DNA of 10,000 bases from Desulfomonile sp. (GTDB lineage Bacteria; Desulfobacterota; Desulfomonilia; Desulfomonilales; Desulfomonilaceae): the NCBI GenBank assembly GCA_020216785.1, contig JAIWNO010000057.1, forward strand, positions 1-10,000, read 5' to 3'. Positions 1 to 7,654 of this stretch are shown piece after piece. A program made the position numbers and the translations under genes. Within the stretch, counting starts at the first letter, position 1, and each line of letters begins with the position of its first letter. The notes beneath the pieces are model-generated. The model worked only from the letters and a program-made list of their open reading frames with translations, was not told where the DNA came from and did not search any database.

Positions 1-2
1 TG

Positions 3-1559
3 GGCGAGGAGTGCGTGAGTCGGCTCAACGGCATGTTCGCGTTCGCTTTGTGGGATGCGAACCGGCACCGGCTTTTTATCGCTCGGGACCGACTTGGAAT
101 TAAGCCGTTGTTCTATGCATACGAGCCGGGAAAGCACCTTATTTTTGGAAGCGAAATTAAGGCCGTTCTGAAAGCCGGAGTGAACAGGGAGTGTGACCTC
201 CAGGCATTATATGACTATCTTTCCTTAATGTACGTCCCGACGCCGGCCACGGCCTACAAGGCGATCCGCAAGCTTCCGTCCGGGTGTTGGCTCACCTGCT
301 CCGCAAACGGATTAGAGATCCGCGAGTATTGGGATCTTCCCATTCCGGCCGCGGGGCAAGAAAGCTCACCCGAGGCGTTCTCGGAAGACGAGTTGATCGA
401 CCGTCTGCAAGCCGCCATTCAGCGCCATATGATCGCGGATGTGCCCGTAGGCGCGCTGCTGAGCGGGGGGCTCGACTCCACGACCGTAATTGCCGTCATG
501 GCGCGCAAACTCAACGTACCGGTCCAGACGTTCACTATGGGGTTTGACCGTCGGTCGTACGATGAATCCGCGGACGCGCGGCTCGTTGCGGAAACTCTCG
601 GGACGAAACACTTGGAAGAGGTCCTCACTGCGGACCGCGTTCCGGCCGTCCCGGAACTTCTGGCCATGTTCGACGAACCGTTCGCGGACTACTCCGCGAT
701 CCCCACCTTTCTTGTGTCCCGGTTGGCCGCGAGCCGCGTAAAGGTGGTGCTAACCGGCGACGGTGGCGACGAGATCTTTGCGGGGTATCCTACCCACGTC
801 GCGTACAAGGTCGCGGAATACTATCGCTATCTTCCGTCGAGCTTCCGGGAGCATGTGATCAAACCGCTCGTGAACGCGCTCCCCACCTCCATGGAACGGA
901 TCAGCTTTGATTACAAAGCAAAAAGGTTTGTGACGGGGGCAAACCTCCCGCTCGGCCCAGGCCACTACTCGTGGAAGGTGATCTTCACCGAGCAGGACAA
1001 ACGGATGCTCGTGTCCCCGGATTTCTACGAGATAGAGCCCGAGGACACATACCGTATATTCGCGCGGCACTTCGCTCGCGCCCGGGACGCGCACCCGCTC
1101 AATCAACTTCTGTACGTCGACGCGAAAACTTTCCTCCTCGACGACAACCTCGTCAAGGTCGATCGCATGACTATGGCCAACTCACTCGAGGCGCGCGTCC
1201 CGCTGCTGGACTATGAACTAGTCGAATACGTCACGCTCCTGTCGCCGAGGCTCAAGACAAAAGGACTTCAGACCAAGGTCTTGCTGAGAAACGCGGCCCG
1301 AAGCCTTCTGCCTTCATCGATCCGCAGAGGCAAGAAAAAGGGGTTCACGCCGCCGCTGCCGGTTTGGCTCAAGAAAGGGCTGCGAGAATTCGTCCTCGAC
1401 ATCCTTTCAGAGCGACGAATCAGGGAGATTGGCTTTCTGAGCGAAGCATACTGCCGCAGCCTCCTGGAGGACCATTTTCGAGGTCGGAAAGACAACAATC
1501 GTGAGATTTGGACCCTTATTGCGTTGGTTTGCTGGTGGGAAAGGGAGGGGGCGGCATAG
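3..1559 (+). CDS. asnB: Asparagine synthetase, glutamine-hydrolysing (5'-truncated by window edge)
   Basis: This enzyme makes asparagine from aspartate, ATP and glutamine-derived ammonia in the cytoplasm. The reading frame is open to the window edge: the four codons before the GTG at 15 read G-E-E-C and continue the family pattern into V-S-R-L-N-G-M-F. The GTG is therefore an internal valine, not a start. Roughly the first 100 residues, with the nucleophilic Cys2 of the glutaminase domain, are missing. Counting from that valine, residues 1-55 are the end of the glutaminase domain (R-D-R-L-G-I-K-P-L-F and F-G-S-E-I-K). The ATP-pyrophosphatase domain follows, with the P-loop S-G-G-L-D-S at 150-155, a later T-G-D-G-G-D-E-I-F segment, and V-K-V-D-R-M-T-M-A-N-S-L-E-A-R-V-P-L near the C-terminal third. 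Close relatives also sit in polysaccharide or peptide-modification clusters, so a role other than free asparagine synthesis is possible. It converges on the minus-strand cluster and looks unrelated to it. Confidence 0.95.
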   Translation, partial: GEECVSRLNGMFAFALWDANRHRLFIARDRLGIKPLFYAYEPGKHLIFGSEIKAVLKAGVNRECDLQALYDYLSLMYVPTPATAYKAIRKLPSGCWLTCSANGLEIREYWDLPIPAAGQESSPEAFSEDELIDRLQAAIQRHMIADVPVGALLSGGLDSTTVIAVMARKLNVPVQTFTMGFDRRSYDESADARLVAETLGTKHLEEVLTADRVPAVPELLAMFDEPFADYSAIPTFLVSRLAASRVKVVLTGDGGDEIFAGYPTHVAYKVAEYYRYLPSSFREHVIKPLVNALPTSMERISFDYKAKRFVTGANLPLGPGHYSWKVIFTEQDKRMLVSPDFYEIEPEDTYRIFARHFARARDAHPLNQLLYVDAKTFLLDDNLVKVDRMTMANSLEARVPLLDYELVEYVTLLSPRLKTKGLQTKVLLRNAARSLLPSSIRRGKKKGFTPPLPVWLKKGLREFVLDILSERRIREIGFLSEAYCRSLLEDHFRGRKDNNREIWTLIALVCWWEREGAA

Positions 1560-1574
1560 GTGCCGGAGTAAGAT

Positions 1575-1658
1575 GTCGGGTAGTTTGGCAATCCCCGACC
1601 CGTCGGATGCCTACATTCGATACAGGCGCGAAAATCCCTTGGTAGGGGCCGGCCCTTA
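1575..1658. other. Convergent intergenic spacer with small inverted repeats
   Basis: The gap between the ends of asnB and the MoaD-like gene holds several short inverted repeats. GTCGGG at 1575-1580 pairs with CCCGAC at 1594-1599, whose C-C-G-A-C can alternatively pair with GTCGG at 1602-1606. A perfect 10-bp palindrome, GGGCCGGCCC, lies at 1646-1655 and extends a little with wobble and A-T pairs. None is followed by a clear T-run on either strand. They could help stop transcription from both sides, but they are not convincing intrinsic terminators. Confidence 0.4.
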
Positions 1659-1693
1659 AACCAGCAATGCAGCGCGCTTCGATGCGGTTCCCA

Positions 1694-1915
1694 CTACCCT
1701 CCCGTAAGCAGCGTCACCAGCCGCACTTCATCGCCCTCTTCCAATGGATCGTCAAGTTTGCGTGTCTTCCCGTTGACCAGGGAGATCATTTTGAGTTCTG
1801 GAGGAATCTGCAACCGACTTATCAGCGCGCGTGAGGTAACCCCTGGAGGCACATCCATCTCCTGTTCGGTGAAGAACCTCTTGATGATGCCGGCAGGTTT
1901 CACCGTAATGCGCAC
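1694..1915 (-). CDS. MoaD/ThiS-family small sulfur-carrier-like protein
   Basis: This 73-residue beta-grasp protein has the length and ending of MoaD/ThiS sulfur carriers. The chain finishes L-V-T-L-L-T-G-G, and the terminal Gly-Gly (72-73) is the site that is adenylated and thiocarboxylated in this family. L-V-N-G-K at 46-50 and G-D-E-V-R-L at 61-66 are typical of the fold. The GTG start at 1915 is supported by an AGGAGGA ribosome site just upstream that overlaps the TAG stop of the preceding oxidoreductase gene, so translation is probably coupled. MoaD-like genes beside aldehyde:ferredoxin oxidoreductase genes are a known association, thought to serve pterin-cofactor sulfur supply for that enzyme. 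The dedicated link here is inferred from position. No MoaE, MoeB or ThiF partner is in the window. Confidence 0.85.
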   Translation of the reverse strand: MRITVKPAGIIKRFFTEQEMDVPPGVTSRALISRLQIPPELKMISLVNGKTRKLDDPLEEGDEVRLVTLLTGG

Positions 1916-1925
1916 CAGTCTCCTC

Positions 1926-3794
1926 CTACCAGACGCGGGACGATTCTCCTGTCATTCCATGTTGTTGGAGAGTTTCCGGTAGCGCGATCCCCTTCTCCGG
2001 GTCCATGCCCATTAGCTCGTAGAATTTCGCCTTCATACCGGAGAAATTGATTTCGATCCCCTCCGGCTCTCCATCTCGCGCTGGCTCCAGCATTCTTGGC
2101 GTAAGGTCGTCATCCTCGGCTGTGAGTCCGAACCGATAGTTGATCAGTCGCTTGAGGTGGAAGATCCGTCTCCCTGTGCGCATCATCTCATCGGCGTCCC
2201 AGCCGTAGCCCGCGACGGTGTTGAACAGCTCAACCCAATCCGGAATGGTAACCTCTCTGTCCGCGAACTGACAGAAACACGCGCTGTTCTCGATCGCTCC
2301 CAGTGCAATGCTTATAACAGCGGACTCGGGCTTATTTTCGTCTGTCTTGGGCTCAAGCTCGTATTCCAGGCCGATCTCAGGGTAGTAGCAGGCCCCCATC
2401 TCAATAAAGAGCATCGGGTCTGCGACGTGGCACGCGCCGCGCGGGCTCATCGCGTAGGTCAGGGCGAGGCCGTGGCCGCCTCCTCGAGGGTCATGCATGG
2501 GCGCTTCCAGCCCCTTGCTGTGGCAGGTGTACGCAAGGGAGCCTTTGCCGATTCTGCGGGCCGACGCGATGCTTCCCTCCGAGAGCAGCTCGCCCAGCTT
2601 GCCTTTACGCAAAGCTATTGCGGGCAGCACAATTTCGACCACAGTTGCCATGTCGCCCCAGCGAAGCTCCACCCCGCCGGTGTTCTCGGGAGTCAGGTCG
2701 CCGCGCTCGAATGCTTCCATTGCCCACGCAATCGTACCACCCGCGCTGATGGTGTCCATCCCGAAATCGTTGCACAGCCGCCCTGCTTTGCACGCGGCCG
2801 CGAGGTCCATAGACCCTATCATGGCGCCGAAGGAAACGATAGTCTCATACTCCGGGCCGGGGCCTTCAGGAATCGCGAAGGGACCGTCAGGGACCTCAAC
2901 AACTCGCTTGCACCGCACCGTGCAGTACGCGCACTGCCACCGGCGCGTAAGATATTTCTCGGTCAGGGTGCTGCCGGCCAGCGCTTCTCCCATCTCCTCC
3001 CAAAAATTGGAGGTGAAATTCCTGATCGGCACGTCACCGGAGAATGCGCCGCCTTCCAAATTGGCCGCGGTGCCGTTCTCCCGCATGACGGACGAGGCAA
3101 GCGCGTCCTTGATCCGGAGGTTGAGGTCCCCGCGCAGCTCGGCGAAGCGCTCGGGATGCGCGATGGCCATCTCCTTGCGCGTTGCCCTCACCACAATCCC
3201 CTTGAGGTTCTTGGAACCCATCACCGCGCCGAATCCCGCACGACCGAATGCATGGTGCCCTTCATTCAGGATCGCCGCGTACTTCACAAGGTTTTCGCCC
3301 GCAGGACCGATCACGAGGGTGCGGTGGTTCTTGCCGTAGCGCTCCTTAAGGCCACGGTTGGTCTCACCGATTCCGAGGCCCCAGAAGTCCGACGCGTCCT
3401 CAATTGAAGCCCGTTCGTCTTCGATGAGAATGAGCGACGGTTTGTCCGCTCGGCCGGTAATGACTATTCCGTCGTATCCTGCATATCGAAGCTCAGGAGC
3501 GAAATAGCCGCCACAGGACGAGTCGCCCCAGTGACCTGTCAAGGGAGATCGACCTCCAACGCTGCTTCTGCTTGCGCCGGAGAGCTTGAGGCCCGCAAAC
3601 GGACCGTTCATGAACAGCAGCATCGCCTCGGGTGACAGCGGATCTGCTTCCAAGTCTCCCCGTTCCCAGAAGTACTTGGCCGCAAGACCGCTTCCGCCGA
3701 CATAACAGAGATACCACTCTTCGGGTGGGTTGATCTTGTCAACGCGGCCTTCGGAGAGATCCACGCCGATGATGGTCCCGGTATTGCCGTGCAT
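1926..3794 (-). CDS. Aldehyde:ferredoxin oxidoreductase family protein (tungsten/molybdenum pterin enzyme)
   Basis: Family members oxidise aldehydes to carboxylic acids in the cytoplasm and pass electrons to ferredoxin, using a tungsten (or molybdenum) bis-pyranopterin and one [4Fe-4S] cluster. The 622-residue length is normal. An N-terminal pterin-binding domain (about 1-205) contains G-G-R-S-P-L-T-G at 80-87 and the signature G-R-A-G-F-G-A-V-M-G-S-K-N-L-K at 184-198. Cluster ligands Cys288, Cys291 and Cys295 form CxxCxxxC; Cys508 is the likely fourth. P-E-Y-E-T (314-318) and D-P-R-G (435-438) are also family features. The second pterin/cluster motif reads N-S-A-C-F-C (503-508), unlike the usual D-x-x-G-L-C, and adds an extra cysteine. 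GGAGG lies seven bases before the ATG. It follows the SCP2 gene by 18 bp and precedes the MoaD-like gene by 10 bp. The true aldehyde is unknown; the enzyme could also run in reverse as an acid reductase. Confidence 0.93.
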   Translation of the reverse strand: MHGNTGTIIGVDLSEGRVDKINPPEEWYLCYVGGSGLAAKYFWERGDLEADPLSPEAMLLFMNGPFAGLKLSGASRSSVGGRSPLTGHWGDSSCGGYFAPELRYAGYDGIVITGRADKPSLILIEDERASIEDASDFWGLGIGETNRGLKERYGKNHRTLVIGPAGENLVKYAAILNEGHHAFGRAGFGAVMGSKNLKGIVVRATRKEMAIAHPERFAELRGDLNLRIKDALASSVMRENGTAANLEGGAFSGDVPIRNFTSNFWEEMGEALAGSTLTEKYLTRRWQCAYCTVRCKRVVEVPDGPFAIPEGPGPEYETIVSFGAMIGSMDLAAACKAGRLCNDFGMDTISAGGTIAWAMEAFERGDLTPENTGGVELRWGDMATVVEIVLPAIALRKGKLGELLSEGSIASARRIGKGSLAYTCHSKGLEAPMHDPRGGGHGLALTYAMSPRGACHVADPMLFIEMGACYYPEIGLEYELEPKTDENKPESAVISIALGAIENSACFCQFADREVTIPDWVELFNTVAGYGWDADEMMRTGRRIFHLKRLINYRFGLTAEDDDLTPRMLEPARDGEPEGIEINFSGMKAKFYELMGMDPEKGIALPETLQQHGMTGESSRVW

Positions 3795-3812
3795 GGTTGG
3801 GGCCTCCGCAGA

Positions 3813-4232
3813 TTATTTGAGGATTTTGTCCTGCCACCCGAGGTCTCTGAGGACGCCTTCGTAGATCGTCGCGACCTTTTTCAGCTTGGGAGCGAGCTTG
3901 AGCAGACCGGTCGCGGAGCCCTTTACGCGGATTTTTCTTCTGGTGATAGCCATAACCGGATTGAGTTTGTTCGACCATGAGCGGTGCGCGTCATCCGCGG
4001 AGAGGCTCATGATCAGGTCGGGAGTCTCTGAAGGTTTGCCGGCGCCCGATTCGATCTTTCCGCCTCGACAGTCGATGTGAAACGAGCAGTTCGGGCCGTC
4101 TTCCGTGTAGTCGAACCAGATGAGCTGGTTAACCTTCTTCAAGCCGCTTGAAAGCTCTTCATCCTTCTTTGCTTCCTCGAAGAGTTTTAAGAAAGCGGTA
4201 ATCGGCTCTGTCTCATCCTTCCAGTATTCCAT
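3813..4232 (-). CDS. SCP2-like sterol-carrier-domain protein, stand-alone
   Basis: This 139-residue soluble protein consists essentially of one SCP2-type domain. In this fold a hydrophobic tunnel binds fatty acids, acyl-CoAs or other lipids. Supporting segments are the Gly-rich turn C-R-G-G-K-I at 55-60, P-D-L-I-M-S-L-S-A-D-D at 71-81, and K-I-R-V-K-G-S-A-T-G-L-L at 100-111, which matches the characteristic K-V-K-G strand and following helix. There is no signal peptide or membrane segment. The same frame is open further upstream, but the ATG at 4232 has an excellent AGAGGAG ribosome site and lies 26 bp after the dehydrogenase stop. A longer form would overlap that gene. Tight spacing to the alcohol dehydrogenase and aldehyde oxidoreductase suggests it handles a hydrophobic substrate or intermediate of those enzymes. 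That is inference; the ligand cannot be read from the sequence. Confidence 0.82.
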   Translation of the reverse strand: MEYWKDETEPITAFLKLFEEAKKDEELSSGLKKVNQLIWFDYTEDGPNCSFHIDCRGGKIESGAGKPSETPDLIMSLSADDAHRSWSNKLNPVMAITRRKIRVKGSATGLLKLAPKLKKVATIYEGVLRDLGWQDKILK

Positions 4233-4258
4233 AAGATATTCTCCTCTGGCGACCGTGG

Positions 4259-5452
4259 TCACCGGGCTTTGAGATAGAGGCTCAGCAGATCGTCTTCTTC
4301 CAGGTATCTCGGATTGTAACTGATCTGAGAATCGGACGCGGCAAGTTCCACCGTCTCCCGGAGCACGGCCGGATCGTCGGAGACGCCAAAGTCCTTCAGG
4401 GTCTCGGAGAGGCCGATTTCCTCCTTGAGATCCTTCACCGCTTGAACCGCGCATTGGGCCGCTTCCATCGGGTCCATTCCGTCCACGGCAATCCCCATGG
4501 CATCTGCCACCAACATGTACCGCTCAGCGGCTTCTTCGAGATTGTACGCCATCACGACAGGCAGCATGATCCCGTTCGCGAGGCCGTGAGGAATGCCGTA
4601 GTGTGCTCCCAGCGCATGGGCGGTCGCATGGACTCCGCCCGTCATGGTGTTGCCGAAACACATCCCGGCAAGCGTGCTCGCGATCAACATGCATCCTCGA
4701 GCGGTTATGTTGTCGGGGTCTTTCACCGCGATGGGGAGGTATTTGAAGATCAGCCGAATCGCGTGCAGACCAAGCGCGTCCGCAATCGGTTCCGCTCCGG
4801 TTGACGTCACCCCTTCCACAGCATGGGTGAGCGCGTCCATCCCCGTGAATGCGGTGACTTTCGGAGGCAGCGACACTGTGAGCTCAGGATCGAGCATCGC
4901 AAGGTCCGCGTTGATGGGGTGTGTGATTTGGAGCTTGACGCGGGCTTCCGTATCGAGGACGACCAGTGCAGTAGTAACCTCGCTGCCCGTGCCCGCGGTG
5001 GTGGGAAATACTACATGCGGTGGAAGCGCCTTCACTCCTGACCACAAAGCTGCCTGTTCCGCCAAGGGTCTGAAGTCGTCAACATCTTCGCCGATCATGA
5101 TATTGATCGCCTTGGCGGTGTCCATGACGCTTCCTCCGCCGACTACCACCATTGAGTCCGCAGCGACCGACCGATAGAATTCGGCGCCCTCGTTGATGTT
5201 TTCCAGACGCGCGTCTTGGACGATATTGTCGAAGATGCCCGCCAGCTCAAGATCGGATTCTCGGATCTCACGGGCGACCATTTCGGCCACGCCGGCGGCG
5301 ATCAGCCCCTTGTCGGTGACCAGCACCGGCTTGCTCGCCCCCAGCTCGCTTAGCTCAAAGGCAATCTCCTTGCGCACACCAGGCGCATACATGATTCGCG
5401 GCCGGTTCATCCAGGTGAAGAACGATTCAAACCCAACATCAGGATATTTCAT
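4259..5452 (-). CDS. Iron-containing alcohol dehydrogenase (group III)
   Basis: This is an NAD(P)-dependent alcohol/aldehyde oxidoreductase of the FucO/AdhB/4-hydroxybutyrate-dehydrogenase family, 397 residues long (normal). The N-terminal nucleotide-binding domain has G-G-G-S-V-M-D at 105-111 and T-A-G-T-G-S-E at 152-158. The C-terminal helical domain has the metal site: Asp206 and His210 in G-M-D-A-L-T-H-A-V-E, His275, and His289 in P-H-G, with His279 at the conserved catalytic position; the spacing matches the family's ligand set. The ATG at 5452 is preferred because the purine-rich GAGGGGG lies five bases upstream. A GTG at 5458 would add two residues but abuts that site directly. It begins a tightly spaced group with the SCP2 and aldehyde oxidoreductase genes, so it may turn an alcohol into the aldehyde oxidised downstream, or the reverse. 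The substrate cannot be predicted, as this family is very broad. Confidence 0.93.
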   Translation of the reverse strand: MKYPDVGFESFFTWMNRPRIMYAPGVRKEIAFELSELGASKPVLVTDKGLIAAGVAEMVAREIRESDLELAGIFDNIVQDARLENINEGAEFYRSVAADSMVVVGGGSVMDTAKAINIMIGEDVDDFRPLAEQAALWSGVKALPPHVVFPTTAGTGSEVTTALVVLDTEARVKLQITHPINADLAMLDPELTVSLPPKVTAFTGMDALTHAVEGVTSTGAEPIADALGLHAIRLIFKYLPIAVKDPDNITARGCMLIASTLAGMCFGNTMTGGVHATAHALGAHYGIPHGLANGIMLPVVMAYNLEEAAERYMLVADAMGIAVDGMDPMEAAQCAVQAVKDLKEEIGLSETLKDFGVSDDPAVLRETVELAASDSQISYNPRYLEEDDLLSLYLKAR

Positions 5453-5505
5453 GGCCACCCCCTCGATCGCCGCTATGTAAACTTGCTGCCAATCACTAAG
5501 CCGCA

Positions 5506-5564
5506 GCCGTCATGCCTCTATCGCCGGAAAAGGTATCCGCTCCTCGCGGGAAGGGCATGACGGC
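5506..5564. repeat. 11-bp perfect inverted repeat between the acetoacetyl-CoA synthetase and alcohol dehydrogenase genes
   Basis: GCCGTCATGCC at 5506-5516 is the exact reverse complement of GGCATGACGGC at 5554-5564, with a 37-base centre containing a smaller CCGC/GCGG hairpin. It sits in the 163-bp gap upstream of the alcohol dehydrogenase start. There is no T-run after either arm, so it does not look like a simple terminator. It could be a two-site operator, an mRNA stabilising structure or an intergenic repeat. Confidence 0.6.
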
Positions 5565-5606
5565 GGGCAAATGCGCCAGTATTGCTCACTTATCGCTTAT
5601 CGAACG

Positions 5607-5623
5607 GGGCCTGAACTAGGCCC
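5607..5623 (-). other. Hairpin over the stop codon of the acetoacetyl-CoA synthetase gene
   Basis: GGGCCT (5607-5612) and AGGCCC (5618-5623) form a 6-bp GC-rich stem with a 5-base loop, overlapping the TAG stop at 5616-5618. No T-run follows on the minus strand. It may slow 3' decay or favour termination, but it is only a weak candidate for either. Confidence 0.35.
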
Positions 5624-7565
5624 TCAGTTCAGGGATATCCACGAACTGGTCCAGCGCCTGCGGATTGGCAAGAGCATCCTTATTCGTTACCGGTTTACCT
5701 TCCAACACATTGCGAACCGCAATCTCAACTTTCTTGCCGTTGAGTGTCACCGGCACCTCCTTCACCGGCAAAATGAACGCGGGCACATGCCGCGGGCTGG
5801 TGTTCTCGCGTATGTTCTTCTTGATCTTATTCTTGAGTTCCTCCGTAAGCTCCACTCCATCGCGCGGCTTCACAAACAGGATCACCCGCACGTCGTTTTC
5901 ATAGTTCTGCCCAACTACGATGCTGTCGGCAATCTCGTCCATGGATTCCACGACACGGTAGATTTCCGCCGTACCGATGCGCACTCCCGAAGGGTTAAGG
6001 GTTGCATCGGAGCGGCCGTAGATCTTCACTCCTCCGTGCTCGGTAATCTCAACAAAGTCACCGTGGGTCCATACGTTCGGGTACACCTCGAAATACGCGG
6101 CCTTGTATTTCTTGCCGTCCGGGTCGTTCCAGAAGTAGATCGGCATGGACGGAAACGACGCGGTGCAAACGAGTTCGCCCTGTTCTCCGATCACCGGTTT
6201 GCCGTTTGAGTCCCAGGCTTCCACCTTCATGCCGAGCCCGCGGCATTGGAGTTCGCCCTCGTAAACCGGCAGGATCGGACAACCAAGAGCAAAGCACGAA
6301 ATGATGTCCGTCCCGCCGGAAATGGATGCCAAATCGAGGTCCTGTTTCACCTCGCGGTATACGAAACGGAAACTCTCTTCCGACAGAGGCGACCCGGTCG
6401 AGCACATGGTCTTGAGGCTGGACAGATCGTACTGCACGCCGGGCTTGACTCCGGCTTTCTCGACCCCGGCGATGTAACGAGCACTCGTCCCGAAGATGGT
6501 CATCTTCTCATCTTGAGCAAGCTGGAATATCGCGCCTGCATCCGGATAGAAAGGCGAGCCGTCGTACAAAATGATCGAAGCGCCGACCGCCAACGAACTG
6601 ACCAGCCAGTTCCACATCATCCAGCCGCACGTGGTGAAGTAGTAGATCTTGTCCTCCCGCTTGAGATCCGCGTGGAGCACGAGTTCCTTCAGATGCTGCA
6701 GGAGTGTTCCGCCGGCGCCGTGGACCATGCATTTGGGCAATCCGGTGGTTCCCGAAGAATACATAATGTACAGCGGATGATCGAATGGCAGCTGCTCGAA
6801 TGTAATTTCGAGGCCGGTCTCCTTGGAGATGAAATCCCGATAATGCACTCCGTTCGGGACGGAGCTGATGTCAGGGTCCTTTTCGGTGTAAGGGATGACC
6901 ACCACCTGTTCGATTGAGGGGAGTTGCTGAAGAATTCCGGTGATCTTGCCCAGGCAGTCGTGGGCCTTGCCATTGTAAAAATACCCATTGGCGGTGAACA
7001 GGATTTTTGGCTCGATCTGCCCGAACCGGTCGAGCACGCCCTTGATACCGAAGTCAGGGGAGCATGAAGACCAGATCGCTCCGATGCTTGCAGCGGCCAG
7101 CATGCCTACCACCGACTCGATCATGTTGGGAACATAGCCCGCAACGCGGTCACCGGTCTTAACGCCCGCGTTCCGGAGGGCCTTGGCCATTCGGGCCACC
7201 TCGTCGTAAAGCTGCGCGTAGGTCATACGCACGGTCGGCTGCCCTTCTCCCTTAAAGATCAGCGCATCCTGATCGTCCCGGTAACGCAGGAGGTTTTCGG
7301 CGAAATTGAGCTTGGAGCCGATGAACCACTTGGCGCCCATCATTGCGGGAGAATCCTCGAGTACCTTGTCGTACGACTTGGAGGCTATGACATTGCAGAA
7401 CTCCCACACCGCAGGCCAGAACTCCTCGCGCTTGTCGATGGACCACTGGTAGAGCGCGGGAAACCCGTCGATGTTCATTGAGTAGCGCTCGTTTACATAG
7501 GCGATGAAACGGGTGATGTTGGCATTCCGGACCCGTTCTTCTGAAGGAACCCAAAGTGGGGGCAT
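5616..7565 (-). CDS. aacS: Acetoacetyl-CoA synthetase (acetoacetate-CoA ligase)
   Basis: This ATP-dependent ligase activates acetoacetate to acetoacetyl-CoA through an acyl-adenylate in the cytoplasm. At 649 residues it has the length of acetoacetyl-CoA synthetases within the acyl-CoA synthetase/AMP-ligase superfamily. The N-terminal acetyl-CoA-synthetase-type domain (about 36-92) includes W-F-I-G-S-K-L-N-F-A-E-N-L-L, characteristic of this branch. The P-loop Y-S-S-G-T-T-G-L-P-K is at 269-278, G-T-D at 418-420, W-T-H-G-D-F at 499-504 and Y-G-R-S-D-A-T-L-N-P-S-G-V-R at 516-529. The C-terminal T-L-N-G-K-K-V-E (607-614) carries the catalytic Lys611, typically controlled by acylation in related ligases. 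AGGAGG precedes the ATG. It follows the lyase-like gene by 124 bp. With a true HMG-CoA lyase upstream it would recover the acetoacetate formed. A related branched 3-oxo or short acid as substrate cannot be excluded. Confidence 0.93.
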   Translation of the reverse strand: MPPLWVPSEERVRNANITRFIAYVNERYSMNIDGFPALYQWSIDKREEFWPAVWEFCNVIASKSYDKVLEDSPAMMGAKWFIGSKLNFAENLLRYRDDQDALIFKGEGQPTVRMTYAQLYDEVARMAKALRNAGVKTGDRVAGYVPNMIESVVGMLAAASIGAIWSSCSPDFGIKGVLDRFGQIEPKILFTANGYFYNGKAHDCLGKITGILQQLPSIEQVVVIPYTEKDPDISSVPNGVHYRDFISKETGLEITFEQLPFDHPLYIMYSSGTTGLPKCMVHGAGGTLLQHLKELVLHADLKREDKIYYFTTCGWMMWNWLVSSLAVGASIILYDGSPFYPDAGAIFQLAQDEKMTIFGTSARYIAGVEKAGVKPGVQYDLSSLKTMCSTGSPLSEESFRFVYREVKQDLDLASISGGTDIISCFALGCPILPVYEGELQCRGLGMKVEAWDSNGKPVIGEQGELVCTASFPSMPIYFWNDPDGKKYKAAYFEVYPNVWTHGDFVEITEHGGVKIYGRSDATLNPSGVRIGTAEIYRVVESMDEIADSIVVGQNYENDVRVILFVKPRDGVELTEELKNKIKKNIRENTSPRHVPAFILPVKEVPVTLNGKKVEIAVRNVLEGKPVTNKDALANPQALDQFVDIPELRA

Positions 7566-7654
7566 GATCCGACCTCCTGTGCGATGGGTTGGTGTCGTGA
7601 CTGTTTTGCGTTGGGCAGCCCAAAACGGCCGCAGACTTATGGAGTCGCTATGAC

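Noticed and set aside
15..17. GTG at 15 as the true start of asparagine synthetase
   Set aside because: The upstream codons remain in frame and match the conserved family sequence up to the window edge, and a start here would delete nearly the whole glutaminase domain.
2157..3407. Long plus-strand open frames (2157-3407 and 2497-3339) opposite the aldehyde oxidoreductase
   Set aside because: Their translations show no recognisable domain and are low-complexity mixtures typical of the reverse strand of a GC-rich gene. The minus-strand frame is unmistakable by its motifs.
4233..4454. Upstream extension of the SCP2 gene by 74 codons
   Set aside because: The extension overlaps the alcohol dehydrogenase coding end, does not resemble an SCP2 protein, and the internal ATG at 4232 has a strong AGAGGAG ribosome site.
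5459..5505. Sigma-54 or sigma-70 promoter directly upstream of the alcohol dehydrogenase
   Set aside because: A TTGGCA-like stretch is present but neither the GG-N10-GC spacing nor a plausible -10/-35 pair fits.
5589..5602. Tandem CTTATCG-CTTATCG repeat
   Set aside because: Only two 7-base copies, with no further copies or partner structure; too little to call a repeat element.
5571..6917. Plus-strand open frames of about 210-225 codons opposite acetoacetyl-CoA synthetase
   Set aside because: They lie fully or largely inside a clearly coding minus-strand gene and show no family motif or ribosome site that I could recognise.
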